Positions 1 through 9,179 of a DNA stretch of 64,000 bases are shown one piece after another. The position numbers and the translations under genes are program-made. Below the pieces are notes generated by a model. It was not told the DNA's origin, searched no databases, and was given only the letters and a program-made list of their open reading frames with translations. Source of the DNA: Dorea_A amylophila (GTDB taxonomy: Bacteria > Bacillota > Clostridia > Lachnospirales > Lachnospiraceae); contig NZ_JAOQJW010000006.1 of assembly GCF_025567265.1 (NCBI RefSeq), forward strand, positions 106,290 through 170,289, in the 5' to 3' direction. Position 1 is the first letter of the stretch. Every line of letters starts with the position of its first letter.

Positions 1-849
1 CGTACTTTTGGCATCGATAGCGGTAAACACTCCTGCAAGAATGAAAATGGCCCCGAGATATCCCATCTCCGTGAGCTTCTCATGCAAGAAGATGAAGGAA
101 AAAATCGCTGCAAAGATCGGTTCCAGGGAGAACAGGAATCCGGTATTCTCCGGTGTTGTATATTGCTGCACAACAGTTTGTACAACGAATCCGTAAGCTG
201 AGGACAAGAGAGCAAGTCCAAGAACGGAGATCCAGTCCAACGCGGTGCTCGGAAATATCGGGGATCCGAACACCAGCAGACCGATTATGGAATAAAGACA
301 GGTAAAGCCCTGCTGGTAGACTCCGAGTGCAAGTGGATCTACCTGTCTGGTAAAATAGCTGTTTAATACAATATTGATTGAATAACTGAAAGCCGAAAGC
401 ATACAAAGCAACGTTCCGGGCTTGACAGCAAATATATCACCGCCGTTGATCAGTACCATTCCGATTAATACGATAATGATTCCAAGCCTGACATGATGCT
501 CCGGAAGTCTCCGGGAAATAACTGCATGAATGACCGGAACAAGCACAACGGTGGTGCTGAGGATGAATCCACTCTGAGAAGCAGTGATTGTATTTAATCC
601 GTAAAGGATTGGCGTAAGGTTTGTAAAAAGCAGAAAGCCGGTGATGGCACTGTAGAGTAAAAGTCTTTTATTAACTTTCAGTAACCTTTTGAAAAATATA
701 AGTACCAGAATCAGAAATGCGATTCCTGTACGCAGAGCCATCAGCATCAGAGGGGAAAGTCCCTCAATTCCAAGTTTCATAAATATATAAGAAGTTCCCC
801 ATGCCATAGAGCAGGTTGTAAGAATCAGATTGGCTTTTTTTGTCGACAT
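1..849 (-). CDS. EamA/DMT-family transporter, 3' end cut by window edge
   Basis: Reading the minus strand from ATG at 849 gives 283 codons without a stop to base 1, so the C-terminus lies outside the window. The product is very hydrophobic, starts MSTKKANLILTTCSMAWG and shows the two-fold repeated helix pattern of EamA drug/metabolite transporters (normally about 290-300 aa, ten helices), so only a few residues are missing. An AGGAGG lies just upstream of the ATG (859-864). Such proteins export or import small metabolites in the inner membrane; the substrate cannot be read from sequence. It is divergent from a LysR gene, which is its probable regulator. Family call is firm, substrate unknown. 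Confidence 0.85.
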   Translation of the reverse strand, partial: MSTKKANLILTTCSMAWGTSYIFMKLGIEGLSPLMLMALRTGIAFLILVLIFFKRLLKVNKRLLLYSAITGFLLFTNLTPILYGLNTITASQSGFILSTTVVLVPVIHAVISRRLPEHHVRLGIIIVLIGMVLINGGDIFAVKPGTLLCMLSAFSYSINIVLNSYFTRQVDPLALGVYQQGFTCLYSIIGLLVFGSPIFPSTALDWISVLGLALLSSAYGFVVQTVVQQYTTPENTGFLFSLEPIFAAIFSFIFLHEKLTEMGYLGAIFILAGVFTAIDAKST

Positions 850-889
850 AATCGGCGATTCCTCCTATGTAATAGTTTTCTTGTTTTTT

Positions 890-918
890 ATTATATAGTA
901 GAATAGAATATAAGTAAA
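890..918 (-). promoter_or_regulatory. Promoter for the EamA gene in the divergent intergenic region
   Basis: On the minus strand a perfect TATAAT (890-895) is preceded at 17 bp by TTTACT (913-918). The intergenic region (850-999) is very AT-rich and also contains the palindrome ATCATGAT near 938, a possible LysR contact point. The assignment is by consensus only. Confidence 0.5.
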
Positions 919-999
919 ATTCATATTTATCATGATGAGAATAAGAAAACAAAATATTTTGAAAAATAATCAAAAAAGACATAAGGAGAATGTAGAATC

Positions 1000-1869
1000 A
1001 TGAGATATTCAAAATATACAATTTTCTTAAAAGTAGTGGAATTAGAGAGCTTTTCAAAAACAGCAGATTTTTATAAATACTCTCAGTCAGCAGTCACACA
1101 GATTGTGAAGTCTCTGGAAACGGAACTTCAGATGACATTATTAAAACGAAGTCACGCAGGAGTGTGTCTGACTTCAGACGGAGAACAGCTCATCCCCTAT
1201 ATATGGGAACTGGCAATGGCAGAAGAAAGAATGTGGGAAAAAGCCGGAGAAATCACAGGAATGGACCGGGGACTGATCCGGATCGGGGTATTCAGCAGTA
1301 TTGCGTGTCACTATCTGCCGGGGGTGATGAAAGAATTCCGAAAATTATATCCGGGAATTGATTTTGAACTGCATACGGGAGATTATTCCAAAATCGAGCA
1401 GTGGATTGCTGAGGGGCTGGTAGATTTCGGATTCCTGATCCGGCCGGTGCGGACGGACTATGATACCATTGACATTATGACGGATGAAATGCTGGCCGTT
1501 CTTCCAGAAAAGCATCCAATGACAGAAAAAACAGAGATTCCATTAAAAGCATTTGAGGATGAGTCAGTTGTACTGCTTCAGGAAGGCGGCAAGCAGGAAA
1601 TCGAAGAACATTTCAAAAAGAATAAGATCGCACCGCACATTTCTTATTATTCCGGGGACGATTATGCAGTGATGTCTATGGTGGAAAACGAGCTGGGAAT
1701 CGGGATACTGTCGGAACTGGTGATGAAAAGATGCGATTATCATATCGTAACAAGAAGTCTGAAACCGGAGCTGCACCGGGAGATTGTGATCGCGGTAAAG
1801 AATGAGAAGAATGCTTCGGTAGCGGTGAAGAAATTCCTGCAGTTTGTAAGAAAAAGGGAAAATCCTTGA
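1000..1869 (+). CDS. LysR-family transcriptional regulator
   Basis: 289 aa, the usual LysR length. The N-terminal winged helix (residues about 1-60) has the typical pattern with FSKTADFYKYSQSAVTQ and an adjacent SLETELQMTLLKR segment. The remainder is a periplasmic-binding-protein-like effector domain. ATG at 1000 follows AAGGAGAA with good spacing. It lies divergently next to the DMT exporter gene; in this layout LysR proteins usually control the neighbour and themselves. The inducer is unknown. Confidence 0.9.
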   Translation: MRYSKYTIFLKVVELESFSKTADFYKYSQSAVTQIVKSLETELQMTLLKRSHAGVCLTSDGEQLIPYIWELAMAEERMWEKAGEITGMDRGLIRIGVFSSIACHYLPGVMKEFRKLYPGIDFELHTGDYSKIEQWIAEGLVDFGFLIRPVRTDYDTIDIMTDEMLAVLPEKHPMTEKTEIPLKAFEDESVVLLQEGGKQEIEEHFKKNKIAPHISYYSGDDYAVMSMVENELGIGILSELVMKRCDYHIVTRSLKPELHREIVIAVKNEKNASVAVKKFLQFVRKRENP

Positions 1870-1955
1870 TTCGTGTATTTTTAAGTAATAAAATATGGAG
1901 AAGTGGATAGTGTATATCTATAAATAACAACATTTCAGAAAGGGAGCCTTAGAAA

Positions 1956-2870
1956 TTGCTGGAAAAATTAAGAGAACTTGGAATCAGAGATGAGCTGATC
2001 CGTGAGATAACAGAATATAGGGAAACATACCCGGTAGAACAAGAATATGGTTCAAGAATTCCGAAACTGGAACAATTTTACTATGGAAAAGAAGTCTGGG
2101 AGCAGGCAATTACCGCAATTTTGTGTGGAGAGAATATTCTGTTGGCAGGTCCGAAAGCAACGGGAAAGAGTCTGTTTGCAGAGAATCTGGCGGGAGTATT
2201 TGCAAGACCACGGTGGGATGTGTCGTTTCATGTGAATATGGATGCAGCTTCATTGATTGGTATGGATACATTCCGTGGGGGAGAGGTATCTTTCAGACCG
2301 GGGCCGGTGTATACAGCGGCAAAAGCCGGTGGATTTGCCATATTAGATGAGATCAACATGGCAAAAAGTGAAGCAATGGCAGTACTTCATGCGACACTGG
2401 ACTTCCGGCGGACGATTGATGTTCCAGGATACGAACGTATGGAATTACATCCGGCGACAAGATTCATTGCAACGATGAACTACGGATATGCGGGTACAAA
2501 AGAACTGAATGAAGCACTGGTATCCAGATTTGTCGTAATCCAGATGCCGATGATTTCAAAGGAAAGTCTGATTAAATTAATAAGAAAGCATTATCCGGAC
2601 ATCAGGGAAGAAGGAGCAGGAGAACTGACATTTATGTTTCTGGAATTACATAAGAAATGTGAAAATGGAGAGATATCTTCCAAGGCTCTGGATCTGCGTG
2701 GTCTCTTAGGAGCAGTCGGTCTGATGGAAAAAGGACTTGATATATTTACGGCACTGGATATGGGAATTACCAATAAAACATTTGATGCCTATGAACAGAC
2801 CCTGATTCGTGATACGATCCGTACAAGAATCTCGAAGAAAATGGTGAAGAAAGATTTGTTTGTGAAGTAG
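1956..2870 (+). CDS. MoxR-type AAA+ ATPase
   Basis: 304 aa. Walker A is GPKATGKS (near residue 65), Walker B is AILDEINMAK, and the sensor region is ATMNYGYAGTKELNEALVSR, all typical of AAA_5/MoxR ATPases. The start is a TTG at 1956 with GGGAG nine bases upstream; no ATG fits. The next gene, ten bases downstream, encodes a VWA-domain protein. MoxR-VWA pairs act as chaperone-like machines that remodel or activate partner proteins; the client here is unknown. Cytoplasmic, with no membrane segment. Confidence 0.85.
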   Translation: MLEKLRELGIRDELIREITEYRETYPVEQEYGSRIPKLEQFYYGKEVWEQAITAILCGENILLAGPKATGKSLFAENLAGVFARPRWDVSFHVNMDAASLIGMDTFRGGEVSFRPGPVYTAAKAGGFAILDEINMAKSEAMAVLHATLDFRRTIDVPGYERMELHPATRFIATMNYGYAGTKELNEALVSRFVVIQMPMISKESLIKLIRKHYPDIREEGAGELTFMFLELHKKCENGEISSKALDLRGLLGAVGLMEKGLDIFTALDMGITNKTFDAYEQTLIRDTIRTRISKKMVKKDLFVK

Positions 2871-2880
2871 CAGGAAAGTA

Positions 2881-4668
2881 GTGTGTTATAGCATGGCGGA
2901 AATAGAAGAACAAGAATTAAGAGAAGCAAAAAGAGCACGCAATTTTATATGGGCGGCGGCAGAAAATTATGAACTTGAACCACTTTTCCTTGCATTTGCA
3001 TCGAACGGAACGGCAGATATGTATCTGAATCTGATTATCGGTCTGACTTACAAATGGTACGATCAGGAGAAAATAGATGATTTTTTTAATCAGCTGGGAG
3101 GAAAAGACCGGGAACTGTATGAAGGTCTTCTTTGGATCGGACTTGAGAATGCATTGTACCAAAAAGAAAGAAAAATAAGATCAGTAATGGAAGAACTGCG
3201 AAGGGAGTATGCGCTGGATAATCTGAACCGTTACAGGAATTATAAAGAATATGCAAGGATAGAACAAATCCGGAATGCACATTGCAGAGAAATTTTGGGA
3301 CAGCCATCCGAACTAACTACAGAAGAGGAAGAACTTCTGCATGCATTTTCCTATACGGAAGAGATGACAACGGATGAGATTCTGGAACAGACACGAGAGA
3401 ATCTGTGGAAATATTTTTCTTATCGTCCGTCAAAAGCTGCGAAAAGAAAAGGTGTTTACTTTCTTCAGAAAGTTGCCGGAGCATTCCATTCTGTTGGAAA
3501 AGTGAGTGCCACATATGTACGGGCGAAGCATTATGAAGATAAAGACGCTGGCAGTGAGGAAAAAACAGGAGTTATAGAGCGTTCAAAGCATTATCTGGTG
3601 CAGTTCTCATTAAAAAATGATCCGGGGGAGGCAAGAATATATGTAGAAGCCTGCTTTGGCAAGAATATGTACCCGCAGACTGAGCAGGAAAGAATAGAGC
3701 GGGAGATATGTGTGGATAAACATAAGAATTGTCATGTACTCTTTACAAGAGGAAGATCAGGATGGAAAGAAAAGCAGAAGAGCAAAACAAAATTAAAAGA
3801 ACTTTCGGAAATAGAAAGAAAACGAGAACGACAGGAAATCCTTGAATTTCAAAAAGAATCTGCCCAGCAATATGAGAGAAATAAACAGTATTATGAGAAG
3901 AATCGTGCAATATACAGAAACAGTATAAGAAAACTTACAGAGAAATTACGCATCTGTCTGGAGACACAGGACGAGACATTTCCAGAAATGGCAACGCACG
4001 GGAAGATCAATCCGAGAAAAGTATGGAAAGCAGTTTATCTGGATAATCCAAGAGTATTCGAACGGAAAGAAGAAGTGGAGATTCCGGGATTTTCAGTCGA
4101 TATGCTGATCGATGCATCGTCTTCCAGAAAGCAGATGCAGGAACAGATTGCGGCACAGGCATATGTCCTGGCAGAAAGTTTGGAAGAGTGTGGAATACCG
4201 GCACAGATATATTCCTATTGCAGTATCCGGGGCTTTACGGTGATGCGGATCTTTAAAGATTATGAAGAAGAACAGGTTGGAAATGAATTATTCGGATATG
4301 TTGCGGCAGGAAACAACCGGGACGGACTGGCTCTGCGTGCAGCAGGATATTTGATGGAAGCAAGTAAGAAAGCAAAAAGAATTTTACTTGTACTGACGGA
4401 TGCAAACCCTATGGACGACCAGAATATCGGTGAGGGAGCTTTTTATACGAACAAGGAATATACTGACCAGCCGGCAATAGAGGATACAGCAAGGGAAGTT
4501 CAGAGGTTAAAGCAAAAAGGAATCCAGGTCATAGGAATCTTCATGGGAAGTGCAAAATCCAGAGAGGCAGCAAGAGAGATATTCGACCGAGAACTGGTGC
4601 AGATTCAGAATATTAATGATTTTGCCGGGGCAGTGGGTCGAGTGCTGGGAGAAGTGATGACGCCATAG
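2881..4668 (+). CDS. VWA-domain protein, partner of MoxR ATPase
   Basis: 595 aa. The N-terminal two thirds are helical and highly charged (Lys/Glu/Arg-rich around residues 290-350, coiled-coil like). The C-terminal part is a von Willebrand A domain with the metal-site motif DASSS (near residue 410) and a later LTDANPMDD segment. It follows the MoxR gene and is presumably co-transcribed and co-functional. The GTG at 2881 has an AGGA five bases upstream; ATG at 2893 is the alternative start but is too far from that site. It resembles CoxE/NorD-type accessory proteins in layout; the target is unknown. Confidence 0.75.
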   Translation: MCYSMAEIEEQELREAKRARNFIWAAAENYELEPLFLAFASNGTADMYLNLIIGLTYKWYDQEKIDDFFNQLGGKDRELYEGLLWIGLENALYQKERKIRSVMEELRREYALDNLNRYRNYKEYARIEQIRNAHCREILGQPSELTTEEEELLHAFSYTEEMTTDEILEQTRENLWKYFSYRPSKAAKRKGVYFLQKVAGAFHSVGKVSATYVRAKHYEDKDAGSEEKTGVIERSKHYLVQFSLKNDPGEARIYVEACFGKNMYPQTEQERIEREICVDKHKNCHVLFTRGRSGWKEKQKSKTKLKELSEIERKRERQEILEFQKESAQQYERNKQYYEKNRAIYRNSIRKLTEKLRICLETQDETFPEMATHGKINPRKVWKAVYLDNPRVFERKEEVEIPGFSVDMLIDASSSRKQMQEQIAAQAYVLAESLEECGIPAQIYSYCSIRGFTVMRIFKDYEEEQVGNELFGYVAAGNNRDGLALRAAGYLMEASKKAKRILLVLTDANPMDDQNIGEGAFYTNKEYTDQPAIEDTAREVQRLKQKGIQVIGIFMGSAKSREAAREIFDRELVQIQNINDFAGAVGRVLGEVMTP

Positions 4669-4706
4669 GGGACGTGAAAAAGTGGCTTTTTCAGTGTCCC
4701 CTATGG
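4663..4706 (+). terminator. Long perfect hairpin over the VWA stop codon
   Basis: CCATAGGGGAC (4663-4673) pairs perfectly with GTCCCCTATGG (4696-4706). Inside it TGAAAAAG (4675-4682) pairs with CTTTTTCA (4686-4693) around a TGG loop. The left arm contains the TAG stop of the VWA gene. No T-run follows, so it may be a repeat element or mRNA-stability hairpin rather than a classical terminator. Confidence 0.6.
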
Positions 4707-4752
4707 CTTACAAAGCACATATATTAATAACAAAAGCATCTGGAGTTAATGT

Positions 4753-6492
4753 ATGACCAGTCAGAAACTAGAAAATCTTTTAAATCTTGCACTGAATTCC
4801 GCGGAAGATGAGCGGGAAAAATCCTTGAATTTAAATGTTGGATATGATCCGCTTGACCGGGAATGGGATCTGATCATCAAATATTCCGTAAATTTGGACC
4901 GAGTCAGGAAGATAGCATCCAAAGTAACAGAACTTCAAAATGAATATGCAGTCATCCGAATTACAGAATCCAGAATCGACATCTTATCAGGAATTCCGGA
5001 AGTTGAATATGTAGAAAAACCAAAACGGCTGTTCTTTCAGGCAGCAGAAGGAAGGCGTGTGTCTTGTATCAATGCGGTACAGGATACACGCCTTTCTCTG
5101 TATGGACAGGGAATATTGGTTGCAATCATAGATTCGGGAATCGATTATGCGAATATAGATTTTCGAAATGCGGACGGAAGCACGAGGATTCGGTATCTGT
5201 GGGATCAGTCTCTGAATCCGGCAGATGGGGAAACAGCACCGGTTGGATACAGCATCGGTGTGGAGTATACGAAAGGACAAATAGATGAAGCATTAAATGC
5301 ACAAACTGTATCAGAACAGAGAAGGCTTGTGAGAAGCCAGGACATTTCCGGACACGGTACGGCAGTGGCGGGAGTAGCAGCAGGAAATGGAAGAAACAGT
5401 GGAGGACGTTATGCCGGAGTTGCCATGCAGAGTGAATTGATCGTTGTAAAACTTGGTAATCCCATACAGGAAGGATTCCCAAGAACGACAGAGCTAATGA
5501 TGGGGATCGATTATATAATAAGAAAGGCACTGGAGCTTCGGATGCCTGTAGCTGTGAATATCAGTTTTGGAAATACATACGGCGGACATGACGGGACGAC
5601 ACTTCTGGAGCGCTATATCGATGATGTGTCAAATATATGGAAGAGTGTATTTTGCATCGGAACCGGAAATGAAGCGGCAAGTGCCGGGCATACTTCCGGT
5701 AGAATTATTTCAGAAGGAGAAGAGACAATCCAGCTTGCAATTCAGAGCAGACAGTCATCGATCAGTATCCAGATATGGAAAGAATATACAGATCAAATAG
5801 AGATTTCGATCATCAATCCATCGGGAGTGCGGGTCGGACCGGTACCGGAGATATTGGGACCACATCGCTTCCGAATTGGTCAGACAGAAATACTGCTTTA
5901 TTATGGGGAACCAAGTCCTTACAGCATTTCCCAGGAAATCTATATAGATCTGCTTCCGGTAGAAAGTTATCTGACAGAAGGAATATGGAGAATTGTTCTA
6001 AGTGCTGGGAAGATCGTGACAGGACAATATGAAATGTGGCTTCCAAGCGACAATGTATTGAACCGTGGAACAGGATTCTTGTTTCCAACAGATGCTACGA
6101 CGCTCACAATTCCATCTTCTGCCAGCCGTGCAATATCCGTAGGAGCATATGACGCAAGGACATTTGCATATGCGGATTTTTCGGGAAGAGGATTTACCAG
6201 ACTTACAAATATGGTGAAACCGGATCTTGTGGCACCGGGAGTGGAAGTTATGACAACAACAGTGGGCGGAGGATATGCGGCATTTACAGGAACATCCTTT
6301 GCCACGCCATTTGTGACAGGAAGTGCAGCGCTTTTGATGGAATGGGGGATTGTGAGAGGAAACGATCCATATCTATATGGGGAAAAGGTGAAGGCGTATC
6401 TGAGACGTGGAGCGAAAAAAGTACCGGGATTTGACGAGTATCCGAATGAGGAAGTGGGGTATGGGGAGGACGTTATAATAAGGTTACATTGA
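4753..6492 (+). CDS. S8 family (subtilisin-like) serine protease, no signal peptide
   Basis: 579 aa. The catalytic triad is visible: Asp in AIIDSGID (about residue 127), His in DISGHGTAVAG (about 199) and Ser in GTSFATPFVTG (about 516). A roughly 150-residue insertion with beta-rich character separates His and Ser. There is no signal peptide or transmembrane helix, and about 100 residues precede the catalytic domain, so it resembles the intracellular or germination-type clostridial subtilases (CspB-like). GGAG lies seven bases before the ATG. It follows the MoxR/VWA genes but is separated from them by the hairpin at 4663-4706, so shared transcription is uncertain. Confidence 0.85.
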   Translation: MTSQKLENLLNLALNSAEDEREKSLNLNVGYDPLDREWDLIIKYSVNLDRVRKIASKVTELQNEYAVIRITESRIDILSGIPEVEYVEKPKRLFFQAAEGRRVSCINAVQDTRLSLYGQGILVAIIDSGIDYANIDFRNADGSTRIRYLWDQSLNPADGETAPVGYSIGVEYTKGQIDEALNAQTVSEQRRLVRSQDISGHGTAVAGVAAGNGRNSGGRYAGVAMQSELIVVKLGNPIQEGFPRTTELMMGIDYIIRKALELRMPVAVNISFGNTYGGHDGTTLLERYIDDVSNIWKSVFCIGTGNEAASAGHTSGRIISEGEETIQLAIQSRQSSISIQIWKEYTDQIEISIINPSGVRVGPVPEILGPHRFRIGQTEILLYYGEPSPYSISQEIYIDLLPVESYLTEGIWRIVLSAGKIVTGQYEMWLPSDNVLNRGTGFLFPTDATTLTIPSSASRAISVGAYDARTFAYADFSGRGFTRLTNMVKPDLVAPGVEVMTTTVGGGYAAFTGTSFATPFVTGSAALLMEWGIVRGNDPYLYGEKVKAYLRRGAKKVPGFDEYPNEEVGYGEDVIIRLH

Positions 6493-6503
6493 AGAAAGTC
6501 AGT

Positions 6504-6564
6504 AAAATCAAGTGTTTCCGTTCATTTTCCCAACACAGAAACGAAGCACTTTCACCATGATTTT
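6504..6564 (+). repeat. Imperfect inverted repeat after the S8 protease gene
   Basis: AAAATCA (6504-6510) pairs with TGATTTT (6558-6564), and AGTG (6511-6514) with CACT (6547-6550), with an asymmetric internal loop. It lies between the protease stop and the left end of the mobile element. It could be a weak terminator; there is no clear T-run. Confidence 0.3.
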
Positions 6565-6611
6565 GAAGAAAATCTGCCCGGGTTGGATTCAAAATGATAT
6601 GGAAAGAAAGA

Positions 6612-6630
6612 TTTGTAGCAATGACGTAAC
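6612..6630 (+). repeat. Left-end repeat, candidate attL
   Basis: TTTGTAGCAATGACGTAAC matches the repeats at the right end of the element (34949-35113). It is followed by a GTAACATGAACAG / CTGTTAC inverted arrangement around 6626-6655. It is probably the recombination site or a recombinase binding site. Confidence 0.5.
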
Positions 6631-6687
6631 ATGAACAGTTGGTTCTGTTACAGACAACAGTTTAAACGAAAGAGAGGTCATAGGGAT

Positions 6688-7035
6688 ATGAAACTGACTT
6701 ATACAAATGTAAATGGATACCTGATTCCCAATCTCACCTATAAATCTGGTGAGCAGATGGAGCAGCTTGGCAAATATGGATTTTTACGCAGAGATTATCT
6801 GAAGGACCATCGAAATTCAACGTATCAGGTGATGCTTTTACAGGATACCATTGGAGAGCATCTTCTAGAAGTGGACAAGGCAGCCAGGGAACGGGAAGAA
6901 GTGATTTTGAAACAGTTGGAAGAAAAAGAACCACTGCCGGATAAGGAGAAAGATCAGATGGCATGGGTAAGAGCTGCCAATCAGCACAGAGCGATTGCAG
7001 AAGAGATTATCCTGAAAGAATTGATTTATGTATAA
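6688..7035 (+). CDS. tnpV: TnpV family transposon-encoded protein
   Basis: 115 aa from ATG 6688, which has AGAGAGG at proper distance; an upstream in-frame ATG at 6631 overlaps the end repeat and lacks a ribosome site. MKLTYTNVNGYLIPNLTY, the middle KYGFLRRDYLKDHR and the C-terminal AEEIILKELIY match the TnpV family found at the ends of many clostridial mobile elements. The biochemical role of TnpV is not known. Its position about 60 bases inside the left end fits an element-border gene. Confidence 0.85.
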   Translation: MKLTYTNVNGYLIPNLTYKSGEQMEQLGKYGFLRRDYLKDHRNSTYQVMLLQDTIGEHLLEVDKAAREREEVILKQLEEKEPLPDKEKDQMAWVRAANQHRAIAEEIILKELIYV

Positions 7036-7155
7036 GGATAGCCAGTAATCAATCTGGCAGGTAACTGATAAAAATAGAATATTGTGAGTGAAGTAAGGCG
7101 TGAGTCATAAAATATGGCTTGCGTCTTTTTCTTTGCCTGAAAGGAAGTGATAAGT

Positions 7156-8985
7156 TTGAACAAGAAGTTTTTGAAGCATTATATGGACACCAATCCAGAA
7201 GGGACAGCACAGACCTATATCTTTTTGGTGGACAATCAGGATATAGCGTTAAATATTGTAATGTCAGGTTATCAGGCACTTTGTCTGGTGCAGGAAGATG
7301 ACGGGTATTATTTCAGTGCAGATTCTTTTATAGAGGAAATGAGAGCTATTCAGTTTACTGGCAGCTGTCAGTGTGCCTATCATTATGTGGCTTCCTGTAC
7401 GGTGAAGTGGGTAAATGATAAGTTACTGACATTTTTCAAAAACGCTGGTCTTGATGGAAAAGCGGGCTGGCAGTTGTTCAAAGAGAAGGAGTACCTTGGC
7501 AAACTGGATAATCAGAAAGAAGTTGAGAAATTACTAGAAAAGTATATTCTTCGGTTTGAGCGAGATCTGAAAGAAGAACCGGAACTGAGCCGTTTTCACT
7601 TATTTGATGCAAAAGGAAATGTGAAAGGTGTCCGGGATATGGAGATTGTAGATTACCTGGTGGAGAATGTTCAGTTTTTTGTGGTGGGAATCACATCGTA
7701 TTATTATGAGCATGGTGTTTTCCTGGAAGACCATGATGGGGTAAGAATGAAATACCGTATCCAGAAGCTGATCTATCGTGACCAGATACAGAGTGGAGTG
7801 ATCAAAAGAATCTATAATCTGCTGATCGCACAGCCAAAAGTTCACCGAGAGGCATATGAACTAAATAAACAACCTGTGCGGTGGATCAACTTCAAAAATG
7901 GATATTATGATCCGGTTACGGGTGAAATGCTGGAACACAATCCGGATTATCTGACAATCAATCAGATTCCATTTCCCTATTATCCAGAGGATTGTGAGCA
8001 GGTGTTACAAGGTGGAGAAAATATCAAAAAGTATCTTGCATCGTCTCTTCCAAATAAAGAAGAACAGCAGACATTCTGGGAGTATTTTGGATACTGCATG
8101 ACACAGGATACGCAGTTTCAGAAATTCCTTACACTGAAAGGAAATGGTGGAACCGGAAAGTCTGTGGCAGTATCACTGATCCAGTATGTGGTTGGAATCA
8201 CCAATATGTCCAGCATTTCTCTACAGGATTTGAACAAACGATTCTATGCCACAGGAATGTACGGAAAGCTACTAAATGCCTGTGCGGATATTCCCTGCAA
8301 AGCAATGGAGAACACAGATGTATTAAAGAAAGCAGTCGGTGAAGATACACTGATCTATGAGAAAAAGGGACAGGATGCAATCCATTTTCACTCTTATGCA
8401 AAGTTACTCTTTTCTACCAATGAAATGCCGCAGAATCTTGAGGATAAGTCGGATGCTTTTTATCGCAGACTACTGATTCTTGATATGAACCGGGTAGTAA
8501 AAAGTGGTGAAAAAGATCTGCACTTAAAGGAAAAGGTACAGGCAGAATCCGATTATGCAATTCATATGGCGACGATTGCATTGAAAAATCTGTACGAACA
8601 GGGAAAGTTCACGGAGAGCGAACACAGCAAAGAATGTGTAAGAGAAGTGCAACGGATGTCAGATAGTATCTGTGCTTTTATTGATGAGTCATTGGTGCGT
8701 GCCAAAGGAAAACGTCTGAAACGAAGTGAAGTGTTCCATATGTATGAGGAATACTGCAAAGAGAATGGCCGACAGGGGCATGGTAAATCCAACTTTTTCA
8801 GGAATATGACAGATAAAGGTTTCCTTCTGAAACAGTACAATGGTGAGTTTTATTATCAGGATATTGCAGTTAAGGAAGAAGATTTTTGTCCTGTAGATCC
8901 AGAAGAAAGAATACCTTTTGAAGAAACAGATACAGATTATAAACAGTTACAGTTAAATATGAATCAGGGAATTAAGGGCATTTAG
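7156..8985 (+). CDS. D5/P4-type phage-plasmid primase-helicase
   Basis: About 609 aa. The C-terminal half has a superfamily 3 helicase core: Walker A GNGGTGKS (near residue 335), Walker B-like LNACADIPCK, and a KLLFSTNEMP sensor segment, the pattern of D5_N/P4-family primases. TTG at 7156 is preferred because AAGGAAG lies eight bases before it; GTG at 7147 is too close to that site. It would unwind and possibly prime DNA for replication of the excised circular element. An HTH-like C-terminus (RSEVFHMYEEYCKENG) is normal for the family. Confidence 0.82.
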   Translation: MNKKFLKHYMDTNPEGTAQTYIFLVDNQDIALNIVMSGYQALCLVQEDDGYYFSADSFIEEMRAIQFTGSCQCAYHYVASCTVKWVNDKLLTFFKNAGLDGKAGWQLFKEKEYLGKLDNQKEVEKLLEKYILRFERDLKEEPELSRFHLFDAKGNVKGVRDMEIVDYLVENVQFFVVGITSYYYEHGVFLEDHDGVRMKYRIQKLIYRDQIQSGVIKRIYNLLIAQPKVHREAYELNKQPVRWINFKNGYYDPVTGEMLEHNPDYLTINQIPFPYYPEDCEQVLQGGENIKKYLASSLPNKEEQQTFWEYFGYCMTQDTQFQKFLTLKGNGGTGKSVAVSLIQYVVGITNMSSISLQDLNKRFYATGMYGKLLNACADIPCKAMENTDVLKKAVGEDTLIYEKKGQDAIHFHSYAKLLFSTNEMPQNLEDKSDAFYRRLLILDMNRVVKSGEKDLHLKEKVQAESDYAIHMATIALKNLYEQGKFTESEHSKECVREVQRMSDSICAFIDESLVRAKGKRLKRSEVFHMYEEYCKENGRQGHGKSNFFRNMTDKGFLLKQYNGEFYYQDIAVKEEDFCPVDPEERIPFEETDTDYKQLQLNMNQGIKGI

Positions 8986-9089
8986 GGCAAAATAAGCAAA
9001 AAGAAATGTTACCGGAGCAGGAGAAATAACAAAGATAGCTGCCAGAGTACATAAAATTTTGCTTTTTTTACACTGACTGCCCTTTTTAT

Positions 9090-9142
9090 GTATCAACATT
9101 TTAGCTGATACAAATATAGGTTTTTCCCGAATTTGGGAAAAA
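9090..9142 (+). promoter_or_regulatory. Two palindromes before the parM-like gene (candidate centromere/operator)
   Basis: GTATCA (9090-9095) pairs with TGATAC (9106-9111), and TTTTTCCC (9121-9128) with GGGAAAAA (9135-9142) around GAATTT. They lie in the 190 bp between the primase and the partition operon, where ParR-type proteins usually bind. Function is inferred from place only. Confidence 0.4.
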
Positions 9143-9179
9143 GTCAAAAATAAACATTAAGAAAGTATGAGGTATGATT

